Positions 8,187-25,952 of a stretch of 52,853 nt of DNA are shown here, in pieces. Origin of the DNA: Terriglobus sp. RCC_193 (GTDB lineage: Bacteria; Acidobacteriota; Terriglobia; Terriglobales; Acidobacteriaceae); the NCBI RefSeq assembly GCF_041355105.1, contig NZ_JBFUPK010000005.1, forward strand, positions 1 through 52,853, written 5' to 3'. How positions within the stretch are numbered: position 1 is the stretch's first letter; every line of letters begins with the position of its first letter. The notes beneath the pieces are model-generated. The model ran no database searches. It saw nothing but the letters and a program-made list of their open reading frames with translations, and was not told the origin of the DNA. Made by a program: the position numbers and the translations under genes.

Positions 8187-11100
8187 TTAGAAGTTGAACT
8201 TCGCGGCAGCCTGGAAGATGCGAGGATCGCCTGCGCCATTCGCATATCCGAAGGTGCTGCTGGTGGGATTGGCAGTGGTGAAGCTGTTGAGATACGGGTG
8301 GTTGAACATGTTGAAGCTTTCCAGCCGAAGCTGAAGATTCAACCGCTCATGGATGGGGAAGATGCGGCTCAGCGCAACGTCCATGTTGTAGTACGCGGGA
8401 CCACGCAATGAATTGCGCGGCAGGTTGCCGTAGGTTCCCGTGGCATTCAAAGTGTATGCCGAACCGACGAAGTAAAAGCGATTTCCGGAAGCCGTGGAGG
8501 TGGCCGCCGTGCTTGTCACCTTGACGCCGCTGTAGACATTGGCGCCCGGAACCAGGTTAGGACGATCGTTTGCCTGTGCGGTCAGCGAACGATCCGATCC
8601 GGTGGTCACGTTGTATGTTGCACCGCTCATGATGCGCAGATACGGGGCAAGCTGCCAGTGGTTCACCAACGCCGATGCCCATCCATGCAGACTCTTGAAG
8701 TTGCTTTGTGCAACGACGGTGACGTTTGCAATGTGACGGATATCGAAGCCGCAGTAGGAATAATCTCCGCGTGGGTTATCTGAGTTCTGCAACGTTGTGG
8801 CGGCCACGTCACCCGGGTTGTCTGCAAGTGACATGCACTTGGACCAGGTGTAGTTTGCCAGGAAGCTGAAGCTTCCTGTACTCCGATGCTGCACGGTAAA
8901 GATGCCACCGTGATACACCGAGTATGCCTTGTCGTCGATCAGAGTCATCGTGGGCGTGTAGTAAGTGCCCTGTGCAGGACTCGTAAGAGAAAGCGGTGTA
9001 CGTGCATTCGCATTGGCTGAGGCCGTGGTGGAGCAGGCCGAACCATTCGCAGGCAGATTCGACCCTGTCAATCCGCCGCACGATCCAGCCAGACCAGTGG
9101 AAGTTCCCGGAATGTATCTTGCATGGTTAAAGTAATTACCAAGCCACTGGAAGTTATTCCGGTTGCCAAGATAGTTCATGGACATGGACCATCCCTGTCC
9201 AAGGTCATGCTGCATACTGGCCGTCCACTGATAAATAACCGGCGTGCGGATATTCCGCTTCAAGATAACGAACTGTCCCTGCGTAGGAAAGGTCGCAGTC
9301 TTGTCCGGTGGAAATACACCCGGAAACGGGCTGCCCCCGGAATATACAGACCACGGATCGGCGAAAGGAATGTTACCGGTGATATTGATTTCATTGGTGT
9401 ACGGCGGATTTGTGATCTGCCGCTGATTCATGTAAAGGTTAGGCACGTCATACATGATGGCGCCGCCGATACGGAGCACTGTCTTATCGTCCGCCGCATA
9501 GGCAAGACCGACGCGTGGCGAGAAGTTCAACATGCGATTGTTCGTCAGGCTCTTTGGAATGCCCGCATCACCGTAGTACAGCGAACCCGCAGGAGCATTG
9601 GGGAATACCGTGGAGTGAGTTCCATTGTTAAACGCCGTCTGGTCAAACGTGCTGCCACGGCCTTGCTTATCCGTCTGATACAGCATCGGTTCCCAACGGA
9701 GACCATAGGTTGCGGTCAGCTTCTGCGTCGCATGCCATGTGTCCTGCCCGTAAAGCGAAAAGATGTTTTGACGAAATTGATTGGGCTGGTTACGACTTTG
9801 ACCAAAAGCCTGCATGCGTCCGGTAAGGAAGTCGATCATACCTTCACCGGTGTTGCTATTCTTCGCACCACTTAGCTGGCCGTTGAATGTGTAGTTACCA
9901 TTCTGCAGATAGCCTGCACTTACGTTGTTGCCAGTACGGATGTACTCTGCACCAAACGCAACTCCATGCTTTCCAAGCTGCCAATCGATATCGTCTGAGA
10001 ACGCCTCGGTGTTCACGTTGAAGAATCCAGGAGAACACGTTCCGCAGCCAACAGAGAATCCATTGGTCACACTGAGACGGAGATCAACCGGAACATACGT
10101 GTAGATATTGACACCGAGTGTCTGCGCATTGATACCACCGGCTGTCGGTCCGCGAGTGTTTCTACGACGCGCATAGGTTCCGTGGAAGGTGTTGATCATG
10201 CGCGATGTGAGGTTAAACGTGTCTCCAAGTGTGAACGTTTGTACACGCTCACTATTGCCCGCCGTGGTGGTAAGCAACAGATTCGTTGGTGAGTAATACG
10301 ATGGTGCGTTGTAATTCGTAATGTAATAACGACCGAACAACGAGTGGCGCGGGGACCATGTGTAGTCGACACGGCCGATGTATTGGTCTTCTGTGTAATT
10401 CGCTGGCAACGCAATACGGATATAGCCGTACTGGTCCGCCTGAGATAGTGGAAGATACTTCACCAGGTTCAACGCCTGCTGACTGTACGTGGAAGTATCC
10501 ACACGGCGATAGTTTGCAGATCCGGATGTGGTGGAGATCGTCGCTCCATTTGCCGGATTGACCAGCGTCTGACCGTCCTTCACGTTGAAGGTGCAGTTGC
10601 CGCCCATCTTACTGAAGTTACCCGAAAGCTCTGCAGTCGTGGGAATGCAGTATCCCGTGGCGTTACCTACCTGCCGGTTTCTTGTTCCCTGATAACCGCC
10701 AAAGAAGAACAACTTATCGCGCAGGACATAACCGCCCAGCGTGCCACCAAACTGATTTCGCTTCAGCGTGTCCTTGGCTGCTGAGAAGAAATTCGTGGAG
10801 TTGATAATGTTATTGCGAATGAACTCAAAGGCAGTACCGTGCCATTGGTTGGTGCCGGAGACCGTGACCGCATTGACCAGTGCGCCGGGGTGAATCCCAT
10901 TGCGCGCGGGAAGCGAGTTGGACTCTACCGAAAATTCTCGCAGTGCGTCGGGGAATGGGAACGGCAGGTTGACATTGGTGAACTCGTCAACGTGATAGCC
11001 ACCATCCAGAACGTAGTTGTTGTAATTGCCCTGTCCACCGGCTACGGCGATCACCGTCGATGTGGCATAGTTTTTGGAACCCACCATGTCGCCGCTGGGA

Positions 11101-11621
11101 GCGGTAACGGCACCGCCCGTGATGAGTACAAGCTGCGTCGGCTGGCGGCCGTTCAACGGTAGTTCATTAATGCGCGCGGAGTCGACGACCTGTTTGTAAT
11201 TCACCGTCTCTGTTTCCAGAGAGACATTGTTCGACTGAACTGTTACCTCTTCAGTGGAAGCGCCGACCTTCATCTCCGCATTAATGGTGCTGCTGTTACC
11301 CACCTGGAGGAGGATGTTCTGCTGCACATACGAGGCGAAGCCCGTGGCCGTGACGGAGAGCTTATACGTTCCCACGGGGATATTGGGGAAGGAGTAGCGG
11401 CCTTGCGCGTCGCTGGTAGCGGTACGCGTATAGTCCGTGGCCGGGTTGTTGAGCGTGATGCTGGCCCCTGGGATGGTGGCGCCAGCGGGATCAACCACCG
11501 CTCCCGAAAGACTGGCCGTTCCAGCCGCCTGGGCATACGCGGCAGGCGCCGATACCAACCCGGCTCCGCCTACAAGTAGCGGACATAGAAGCAATGCGCT
11601 TCTCCGCAATGATGATGTCAT
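8187..11621 (-). CDS. Oar-like TonB-dependent outer membrane receptor with CarboxypepD-regulatory domain
   Basis: The predicted protein is 1144 residues. A signal peptide of about 31 residues ends in AYAQ. A carboxypeptidase-regulatory-like beta-sandwich (about 35-115, GAVVDPAGATIPGASITL ... DAQGRYSFPNIPVGTYKL) precedes the plug (around NELPLNGRQPTQLVLITGG) and a long barrel ending in the aromatic residues FNF. This layout is typical of the expanded receptor families in Acidobacteria, which import large ligands, often glycans or peptides, using TonB energy. No SusD-like partner or regulator is adjacent. GGAGG lies four bases before the ATG at 11621. An 8-bp palindrome AAACGTTT at 11659-11666, in the leader, resembles the core of LacI-family operators. 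The ligand cannot be told from the sequence. Confidence 0.93.
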   Translation of the reverse strand: MTSSLRRSALLLCPLLVGGAGLVSAPAAYAQAAGTASLSGAVVDPAGATIPGASITLNNPATDYTRTATSDAQGRYSFPNIPVGTYKLSVTATGFASYVQQNILLQVGNSSTINAEMKVGASTEEVTVQSNNVSLETETVNYKQVVDSARINELPLNGRQPTQLVLITGGAVTAPSGDMVGSKNYATSTVIAVAGGQGNYNNYVLDGGYHVDEFTNVNLPFPFPDALREFSVESNSLPARNGIHPGALVNAVTVSGTNQWHGTAFEFIRNNIINSTNFFSAAKDTLKRNQFGGTLGGYVLRDKLFFFGGYQGTRNRQVGNATGYCIPTTAELSGNFSKMGGNCTFNVKDGQTLVNPANGATISTTSGSANYRRVDTSTYSQQALNLVKYLPLSQADQYGYIRIALPANYTEDQYIGRVDYTWSPRHSLFGRYYITNYNAPSYYSPTNLLLTTTAGNSERVQTFTLGDTFNLTSRMINTFHGTYARRRNTRGPTAGGINAQTLGVNIYTYVPVDLRLSVTNGFSVGCGTCSPGFFNVNTEAFSDDIDWQLGKHGVAFGAEYIRTGNNVSAGYLQNGNYTFNGQLSGAKNSNTGEGMIDFLTGRMQAFGQSRNQPNQFRQNIFSLYGQDTWHATQKLTATYGLRWEPMLYQTDKQGRGSTFDQTAFNNGTHSTVFPNAPAGSLYYGDAGIPKSLTNNRMLNFSPRVGLAYAADDKTVLRIGGAIMYDVPNLYMNQRQITNPPYTNEINITGNIPFADPWSVYSGGSPFPGVFPPDKTATFPTQGQFVILKRNIRTPVIYQWTASMQHDLGQGWSMSMNYLGNRNNFQWLGNYFNHARYIPGTSTGLAGSCGGLTGSNLPANGSACSTTASANANARTPLSLTSPAQGTYYTPTMTLIDDKAYSVYHGGIFTVQHRSTGSFSFLANYTWSKCMSLADNPGDVAATTLQNSDNPRGDYSYCGFDIRHIANVTVVAQSNFKSLHGWASALVNHWQLAPYLRIMSGATYNVTTGSDRSLTAQANDRPNLVPGANVYSGVKVTSTAATSTASGNRFYFVGSAYTLNATGTYGNLPRNSLRGPAYYNMDVALSRIFPIHERLNLQLRLESFNMFNHPYLNSFTTANPTSSTFGYANGAGDPRIFQAAAKFNF

Positions 11622-11931
11622 ATAGCCTCCAAAAGAAACGCAGTAACAAACCCGAGGAAAACGTTTCATATCGCAAGACCAATGGCCCTGCAAGTTGGAG
11701 AGCAAGCTATGTGAAATAACGAAGATTCGTCAATAAAAATGTTTCTTATCGAGAATCACGTCCCATCTTGGAACGCCATTATCGATATGGCAAAACTACC
11801 TTCCATAGATTCAAGGAAGCGGTAAAAGAATGCGCTACACTGGCAATCCAACGGCTACTAGACATCGGTCGGATCGACGCGAAGGCGTGGTTCTGTGACA
11901 CAGGGTGGAGGGTAAGGCGATAGGGAATCCT
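11622..11931. promoter_or_regulatory. Divergent promoter region of the TonB receptor and the second diguanylate cyclase
   Basis: This is a 310-base gene-free interval between divergent starts. On the minus strand TTGACG lies at about 11734-11739, but I see no good -10 at 16-18 bases from it. The palindrome AAACGTTT (11659-11666), embedded in GAAAACGTTTCA, lies 37 bases before the receptor ATG and could be an operator. On the plus side, AGGG at 11922-11925 precedes the GTG at 11932. Nothing else is recognisable. Confidence 0.35.
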
Positions 11932-13548
11932 GTGCCGCGGCGGGGGATGCATGGCTGGCGGCTGCCGGAATGGCAGGGGCGCCATATGTTCCTGCTGCTA
12001 TTGGCGCTCGTGCCGCTGCTGGCGCCGCTCATCTCACCCTATCCCGACTACTACTTTCTGTACCCCTGTCAGATGGTCATAGGATCGCTCGCTGGCATTT
12101 GCTGCCTGGTGGCGGCGCGACGCAATCCCGGCGCGGAACGGCAATGGCGACTGCTCAGTGCGGCGCTGTTTCTTGCCTTTTTCTTCCTTTACGGATACCT
12201 GACTCTCGGCCATGTCCATTCGGTCTATCCGGAGACAGGACTGTTTTCTCTGCGGGTTCACGAGGGATTCCGCTCTGCCACCTTCAGCCTCAGCCTGGGG
12301 CTCATTCTGGTGGCTGTCTCCTTCTTTCGCCACGAAGCGGATTGGCGGGTGAGGGCGCTGGATGCGACGCTGCTCGTCCTGTGCATTGCAGTTCTGTTCC
12401 TGGCGGAACAGATCGAGCAGAGTTTCGGGTACAGTGAACTTCGTCAGACGCTGAACTTCTTCCTTTTCGTCCTGCTCGCCTGCATCGCGCAGGCCGCCGC
12501 TGTGTCCAATACTTCAGACGCGCTGCGCGGATTCTTCCGGGCGGTCACGATCTATCTCTGGTGCTGTGTCGCCAGCCGTTTTTTCATCAGTATTGTGAAC
12601 TACACACTGCTGCCCAAGCCCTACGCACTGCCCTCGAACCTGCTGCTGTCGTTGCCCGAGATTCTGCTGTGCGAGTTCGCCCTGCGTAAACCGCCCAAGC
12701 CAAAGATCGAATTGCGAGCCAGAGTAAGCACTCTGGAATGGGCCTTCATCGGCAATATGCAGGCCTCGGTTCTTGCCATCGGTACCGCAGCCATCGCGTT
12801 ATTTGTACTGCAGCATCATCTTGCCTGGTATGTTCTTTTTCTGGTTCTGACAATCGCCTGCTATGCCATACGAACACACGTGTTCTATTCCGTGCTGCTG
12901 CGCGAACAGCAGAGGTTACAGGTCCAGGCGCAGCAGTTGGAAACCCTGGCCACTACCGATCCACTCACCGGGATCGGTAACCGACGCTGGTTTGAGCAGC
13001 AGGCTCTGGCTTGCCTTGGTTGTCCGGAACCTCCGATGGTCGCCGTGATGCTTATCGACACGGACTCATTCAAAGAGATTAACGATACCTTCGGACACCA
13101 TTCCGGCGATGTCATCCTGCGTCGCGTGGCAGAAGGTTTGCAGGAGGTCACCAACTCGATTGAAGGAGCCTTCTGCTCGCGGCTTGGAGGAGATGAGTTT
13201 GCTGCCATGCTGCCAGGAGTGACAGCGGCGCAGGCAGAGAACGCGGCTGAGAGCTTCAGAAGAGAGATTGAGAACTCGGATTTCGATGCATCTCTGTTCC
13301 GTAATCCGATGAAGAATGGGGCTCTCGAGAAGTCCACCGTCAGCGTTGGCATCGCAACGGTGACGGGTCATCGCATCGAGCTCGGAACTCTGCTTCGGTG
13401 GGCAGATGCAGCACTGTATCGCGCAAAGGCTGACGGCCGCAATTGCGTGCGCCTCATCGACCTGAACAACATGGATACGATGAACATGCCATCTTCTGTG
13501 GAGAGCCTTCCCAGGGTAGGCCGTGATCCTAATGTCTTTGCAGAGTAG
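11932..13548 (+). CDS. Membrane diguanylate cyclase (GGDEF) with degenerate inhibitory site
   Basis: The predicted protein is 538 residues from a GTG at 11932 with AGGG six bases upstream. Other possible starts are a GTG at 11905, an ATG at 11947 and an ATG at 11989 with a good AGGGG site. About seven or eight hydrophobic segments occupy residues 19-320, a short coiled linker (REQQRLQVQAQQLETLA) follows, then a GGDEF domain from about 341. The active-site motif GGDEF (419-423) and the nucleotide-binding DPLTGIGNRR and IDTDSFKEINDTFGH stretches are intact. The position of the inhibitory RxxD motif reads IEGA, so product inhibition is probably lost. It differs from the cyclase at 6014 in its membrane part. 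The plus-strand glutathione peroxidase gene follows after 93 bases. Confidence 0.9.
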   Translation: MPRRGMHGWRLPEWQGRHMFLLLLALVPLLAPLISPYPDYYFLYPCQMVIGSLAGICCLVAARRNPGAERQWRLLSAALFLAFFFLYGYLTLGHVHSVYPETGLFSLRVHEGFRSATFSLSLGLILVAVSFFRHEADWRVRALDATLLVLCIAVLFLAEQIEQSFGYSELRQTLNFFLFVLLACIAQAAAVSNTSDALRGFFRAVTIYLWCCVASRFFISIVNYTLLPKPYALPSNLLLSLPEILLCEFALRKPPKPKIELRARVSTLEWAFIGNMQASVLAIGTAAIALFVLQHHLAWYVLFLVLTIACYAIRTHVFYSVLLREQQRLQVQAQQLETLATTDPLTGIGNRRWFEQQALACLGCPEPPMVAVMLIDTDSFKEINDTFGHHSGDVILRRVAEGLQEVTNSIEGAFCSRLGGDEFAAMLPGVTAAQAENAAESFRREIENSDFDASLFRNPMKNGALEKSTVSVGIATVTGHRIELGTLLRWADAALYRAKADGRNCVRLIDLNNMDTMNMPSSVESLPRVGRDPNVFAE

Positions 13549-13641
13549 TGGGCAAAGTACGAGAGAAGAAAGACTGCTGATCCAGCGGTTGTTTATGACG
13601 CGGCCTATAATGTCTGCAACAGCAGAGTTGGGAGACGAATC

Positions 13642-14199
13642 ATGCGCAAGCAATTAGTGGCAGTGGCAATGTTGGCAACAAGTGTCGCCGCGAATGCAGG
13701 TTCGACGGCGTCGGTCTACAACTTCCGCATGAAAACCATTGATGGTGCGCCGGCAACACTGGTCCCTTACAAGGGTAAGGTACTGCTGCTGGTGAACGTG
13801 GCCAGCGCCTGCGGCTATACCCCGCAGTACGCCGCGCTAGAATCCGTCTACGAAAAGTACAAGGACAAGGGACTGGTGATCGTCGGCATCCCTGCCAACA
13901 ACTTTGCCAACCAGGAGAGCGGTACCGAGGCAGAGATCAAGACCTTCTGCAACCGCAAGTACCACGTGACCTTTCCGATGATGTCGAAGATTTCCGTAAA
14001 GGGTGCGGACCAGACACCGCTGTACGGCTACCTAACCAGCACCACCACCGACCCGAAGTTCGCTGGCGATATCAAGTGGAACTTCACCAAGTTCCTGATC
14101 GCTCGCGATGGCCAACCGGCAGCCCGGTTTGAACCGGCAACTACGCCAGATTCACCGCAGGTGATTGCGGCAATTGAGAGTGAACTAAGCAAGAAGTAA
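13642..14199 (+). CDS. Exported glutathione peroxidase-family thiol peroxidase
   Basis: The predicted protein is 185 residues with a signal peptide of about 20 residues (ending ANAG). The GPx fold follows: catalytic Cys57 in NVASACGYTPQY, Gln91 in the ANNFANQESGT loop, and Trp146-Asn147 in KWNFTKFL complete the tetrad. Cysteine, not selenocysteine, occupies the active site. A second cysteine at 103 (TFCNRKYHV) is a possible resolving residue, in which case thioredoxin could be the reductant, as for many bacterial GPx-type enzymes. GGGAG lies about 8 bases before the ATG, and a perfect TATAAT at 13606-13611 may be the -10 box, although no good -35 is visible. It ends at the terminator shared with rpoC. 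Confidence 0.92.
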   Translation: MRKQLVAVAMLATSVAANAGSTASVYNFRMKTIDGAPATLVPYKGKVLLLVNVASACGYTPQYAALESVYEKYKDKGLVIVGIPANNFANQESGTEAEIKTFCNRKYHVTFPMMSKISVKGADQTPLYGYLTSTTTDPKFAGDIKWNFTKFLIARDGQPAARFEPATTPDSPQVIAAIESELSKK

Positions 14200-14303
14200 G
14201 CGAACCTATCCAGATCAATCAGAGCCGCTCATCATGAGCGAGTTAGACAAAGAATCTTAAATATCTGAGAACATAGAAATTCGTTGTTCATGTGAGTAAC
14301 AGT

Positions 14304-14336
14304 AAAAGGGCGGACTCTTTCGAGTCCGCCCTTTTT
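14304..14336. terminator. Bidirectional terminator of gpx and rpoC
   Basis: A perfect 14-bp stem AAAAGGGCGGACTC/GAGTCCGCCCTTTT (14304-14317 with 14322-14335) has a 4-base loop, reading GAAA on the minus strand. T-runs occur in both directions. It lies between convergent gpx and rpoC. Confidence 0.88.
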
Positions 14337-14399
14337 GCCTTGGTGGAAACCCACATCTCAGAATCGAGATGTGGGACACCCAGTTTGTTGTGATCGCGC

Positions 14400-18593
<4,194 letters not shown>

Positions 18594-18713
18594 GTAGTTA
18601 GTCTCCGTGCAGTTGCGGTTCTGTGGGGAACCGGTCCTGCGGTTGGTACTGCTTCTTCGCGGTCACTTGTGGCGGGCCGCATGCCCATTCCAAAACTCTG
18701 TGCACGCGAACCA

Positions 18714-18743
18714 GGTGTCGAGGGATTTGCACCCCTCGACACC
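18714..18743 (-). other. Hairpin between rpoB and rpoC
   Basis: A perfect 11-bp stem GGTGTCGAGGG/CCCTCGACACC with an 8-base loop lies 10 bases after the rpoB stop. There is no T-run, so it is not an intrinsic terminator. It may stabilise or mark processing of the rpoB-rpoC message (inference). Confidence 0.5.
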
Positions 18744-18753
18744 GATCCGGCGT

Positions 18754-23235
<4,482 letters not shown>

Positions 23236-23887
23236 ACGTTGTAGACTCCCCTTGTTCGTGCCGAGGCCTCCCTGCCGATTTCCACCGCATCCGATGCGGT
23301 AGAGTTTCGATTGAGAGCCGAAACATAGCCGTGTGGGCGGCTGTTTCGTGGGTGGTGTGCGCTTAAAGTTCCTGCGGAGGCTCTGCCCCGGTGCGAGTTC
23401 CGCGCGCAATTGAGATGGGCTTGATGCCCGTTTGGGTAATACGAAGCTTGTCTTTCAGTTACTGCTGATTTCCTGCCATTACAGTGCTACGCCGGTGTGC
23501 GCGGTCTGCTCGGAGGTTTCTCCGGAAACGCGAAATGGCTCACAGGGACAGGAAAGCCCGTGAGCGCAAGATCCGACTTTTGCACCAGTTCAAATTTGCT
23601 AAAAATAACTGCCGCCCTTGTTACCTTCTCGCTGCCTGGCGGGGCAGGAGACTTGAGGCGTTGACTGCACGATAAACCTCCGCCGCCTGAGGTATACCGC
23701 GACCGGTTCTGGCTTGAACCGGAGAAGGTCCGAATGTCGTTTTGAGGCCGACCGTCGCGCCGTTACGCAGTCCTACGCAGGGCGGTCTTCTTCCAAACGA
23801 AAGAATACTGCTTTCGTGAATAGAAAGCAAATCGTATACACGGCAAAGGGCTCCCGGCGCGAACGCCGGGAGCCGCATTGGCCGGAA
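23236..23887 (-). other. Long rplL-rpoB intergenic leader with hairpins
   Basis: A 652-base interval with no supported gene. On the transcribed strand, going from rplL to rpoB, it holds a perfect 11-bp hairpin with a UUCG loop (23849-23874) 13 bases after the rplL stop, followed only by CTTTGCC; a 7-bp hairpin CCGGTTC/GAACCGG (23703-23722); the inverted repeat GTTTC/GAAAC at 23516-23529; and CCGCAT/ATGCGG at 23285-23299 in the rpoB leader. In other bacteria this position carries a transcription attenuator and an RNA processing site; the same role here is inferred. I see no convincing separate rpoB promoter. Confidence 0.5.
23849..23874 (-). terminator. Candidate attenuator after rplL
   Basis: A perfect 11-bp stem GGCTCCCGGCG/CGCCGGGAGCC with loop UUCG on the transcribed strand is followed by CTTTGCCG, a weak T-tract. 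This form would let part of transcription through to rpoB and so lower polymerase synthesis relative to L7/L12. Confidence 0.55.
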
Positions 23888-24265
23888 CTACTTGATTTCG
23901 ACAGTTGCGATGCCGTCAAACTTCTTGGCGATCGCTGCTGCGTCATCCTTGGAAATGTTCTCCTTCAGGGGCTTAGGAGCACCGTCAACCAGGTCCTTTG
24001 CTTCCTTCAGGCCAAGAGCGGTCACTTCACGGACAGCCTTGATGGTGTTGATCTTGTTCGCGCCGGCATCCTTCAGGATAACGGTGAACTCGGTCTTCTC
24101 TTCTGCTGCCGGAGCGGCTGCGCCGCCGCCTGCTGCAGGAGCAACTGCCACAGCTGCTGCTGCTGCCGAAACGCCGAGGCGCTCTTCAAGCTTCTTCACG
24201 AGCTCAGCTGCTTCGAGCAGGCTCAGGCTAACGATTGCGTCTTCCAACTGCTGGATGTCTGCCAT
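23888..24265 (-). CDS. rplL: 50S ribosomal protein L7/L12
   Basis: The predicted protein is 125 residues, full length. The N-terminal dimerisation domain (about 1-33, [22 protein letters not shown]), a flexible Ala/Gly/Pro hinge (about 34-58) and the C-terminal domain that recruits translational GTPases ([20 protein letters not shown] ... [17 protein letters not shown]) are all present. It forms the ribosomal stalk with L10, encoded 175 bases upstream. It is followed by a candidate attenuator separating it from rpoB. Confidence 0.98.
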   Translation of the reverse strand: MADIQQLEDAIVSLSLLEAAELVKKLEERLGVSAAAAAVAVAPAAGGGAAAPAAEEKTEFTVILKDAGANKINTIKAVREVTALGLKEAKDLVDGAPKPLKENISKDDAAAIAKKFDGIATVEIK

Positions 24266-24440
24266 GATGTTTTTCCTTTTAATTCAATCTGGATACTGCT
24301 GATTACGTCCCCGGAATCCAATTGCTATTCCGGCTGCCCTTCCCGTATTCAAGGTTTCCGATGCGCCCAGACTTGCGCCCCTTGAAACAGTCACGACAAA
24401 ACTTGTTGCGAACCCGGCGATACCCTGCCGGGCCAAACTT

Positions 24441-25073
24441 TTATCCCTCTGCGGGAGCTTCGTCAGCAGCGGCTTCTGCCTGCTCGGAAGCGCCTTCTGC
24501 ATCGGCTGCCGGAGCAGCTTCTGCTACAGCCGCGACCGGAGCCGCGCCGCCCAGCTTGTTCTGTTCCACGGCCTGGTTGATCACTACAGCCAGATCGCGA
24601 CCGGTTGCGTTGATGACCGTAGCCAGACGCTGCGCCGGAGCGTTGATAAGGAACAGCAGCTTCGAGAAGAGCTCTTCCTTGCCCGGCATGGTTGCCAGCT
24701 GGTTCACTTCCGCAACGGAAAGAACCTTGCCGTCCACGATGCCCAGCTTGAAGGTGAACTGCGAGTTGTCCTTCACCCAGGTGCTCAGAGCCTTCGCCAG
24801 AGCCACCGGATCGCCGGAGGTGTATGCGATGGAGCTGACGCCTTTCAGGCCGCCCAGCGCACTCTCAATCTGTGTGCCCTCGCCAGCCTTGGGAGCCAGC
24901 TTGTTCTTCAGCACCTGATACTTGCCGCCCGCGTTGCGGACAGTCTTACGGAGATCAACATCCTTTGCCGCGGTCATCGCGGTGAAGGTGCCGATGATGG
25001 CAGCGGTCGCGCCCTGCAGCTCGCCCGCGAGCGCCGCAACCTTCTCCTGCTTCTTCTGCTTGGTCAATGCCAT
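24441..25073 (-). CDS. rplJ: 50S ribosomal protein L10
   Basis: The predicted protein is 210 residues. The rRNA-binding globular domain (about 1-130, with KNKLAPKAGEGT and the GDPVALAKAL stretch) is followed by the helix that carries L7/L12 dimers and then an Ala/Glu-rich tail from about 165 to the end, longer than the 165-175 residues of most L10. L10 anchors the stalk on the 50S subunit. The rplA-rplJ spacer (25074-25207) is filled by AGCTAAAAGC-type repeats, discussed separately; if L10 autoregulates, its site would have to lie there. Confidence 0.98.
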   Translation of the reverse strand: MALTKQKKQEKVAALAGELQGATAAIIGTFTAMTAAKDVDLRKTVRNAGGKYQVLKNKLAPKAGEGTQIESALGGLKGVSSIAYTSGDPVALAKALSTWVKDNSQFTFKLGIVDGKVLSVAEVNQLATMPGKEELFSKLLFLINAPAQRLATVINATGRDLAVVINQAVEQNKLGGAAPVAAVAEAAPAADAEGASEQAEAAADEAPAEG

Positions 25074-25207
25074 TGTCTTAGCCTCTAGCTCTTAGCTTTT
25101 AGCTACTAGCTCAATCTATGTCGGGAGCGAACCTGCCGCCTACCCGCGAATCTTCACTCAGCAGAGTCTCAGCTAAAAGCCAGAAGCTAATAGCTAAAAG
25201 CTCGCTC
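25074..25207. repeat. AGCTAAAAGC-type repeats in the rplA-rplJ spacer
   Basis: Copies of TAGCTTTTAGCT and related words at about 25084-25112, and their complements AGCTAAAAGCCAGAAGCTAA and AGCTAAAAGCTC at 25171-25203, could fold into one long imperfect stem. The same word family recurs at 29370-29490 between rpoA and rplQ. Confidence 0.6.
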
Positions 25208-25918
25208 CTACGCCTTTGCGGCAGCCTCAGCGACAGCCTGATCCAGCTCAATGCCAGGGCCCATCGTGGACGAGATGTACATCGCCTTAATGTACTTGCC
25301 CTTGGCGGCAGCCGGCTTCGCCTTCACCACAGCGCCGATCACGGTCATTGCGTTCTCGACCAGCTTCTCCGCTTCAAAGGAGCTCTTACCCACCGGAACG
25401 TGAACCAGCGCGGTCTTGTCTGCGCGGAACTCCACCTTACCGGCCTTGATTTCCTTCACAGCAGCAGCCACATCGGTGGTCACAGTGCCCGTCTTCGGGT
25501 TCGGCATCAGGCCACGGGGACCAAGCACCTTACCGAGACGACCGATCGAACGCATCATGTCCGGCGTTGCGATCAGGGCGTCGAAATCTGTCCAGGATTC
25601 CTTCTGGATCTTCTCCACGAGCTCTTCACCGCCGACAATATCCGCACCAGCTTCTGTAGCCAGACGCTGGTTTTCCGCGGTCGAAATCACGGCAACCTTC
25701 TTCGTCTTGCCCAGGCCATGCGGCAGCAGAACGGTCGCGCGAACCATCTGGTCAGCGTGACGCGTGTCTACGCCAAGGCGCAGGGTAATGTCGACGTTCT
25801 CATCGAACTTCGCGTACTTGATCTTCTGCAGGAGGGGGACTGCGTCCGTCAGGGCGTAGGTGCGGGGCTCAACAGCCGCGCGCGCCTTAGCCAGATTCTT
25901 CGAAATCTTGCGTGCCAT
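25208..25918 (-). CDS. rplA: 50S ribosomal protein L1
   Basis: The predicted protein is 236 residues, normal length. Two-domain L1 with the signature stretch [18 protein letters not shown] in the middle and [14 protein letters not shown] near the end. L1 binds the mobile L1 stalk of 23S rRNA and helps release the E-site tRNA; in many bacteria it also represses its own message. I chose the ATG at 25918 (AAGGAATAGGA just upstream); the 91 residues before it in the open frame cover the leader RNA. Here rplA heads the operon, whereas rplK usually precedes it. A promoter and a structured leader with an L1-site-like hairpin lie upstream. Confidence 0.98.
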   Translation of the reverse strand: MARKISKNLAKARAAVEPRTYALTDAVPLLQKIKYAKFDENVDITLRLGVDTRHADQMVRATVLLPHGLGKTKKVAVISTAENQRLATEAGADIVGGEELVEKIQKESWTDFDALIATPDMMRSIGRLGKVLGPRGLMPNPKTGTVTTDVAAAVKEIKAGKVEFRADKTALVHVPVGKSSFEAEKLVENAMTVIGAVVKAKPAAAKGKYIKAMYISSTMGPGIELDQAVAEAAAKA

Positions 25919-25952
25919 TCCTATTCCTTTGTCTCCCACCGCCTGAACCATT

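Noticed and set aside
23484-23675. Arg-rich 63-residue plus-strand frame in the rplL-rpoB spacer
   Set aside because: No ribosome-binding site, opposite to the operon, and low-information sequence.
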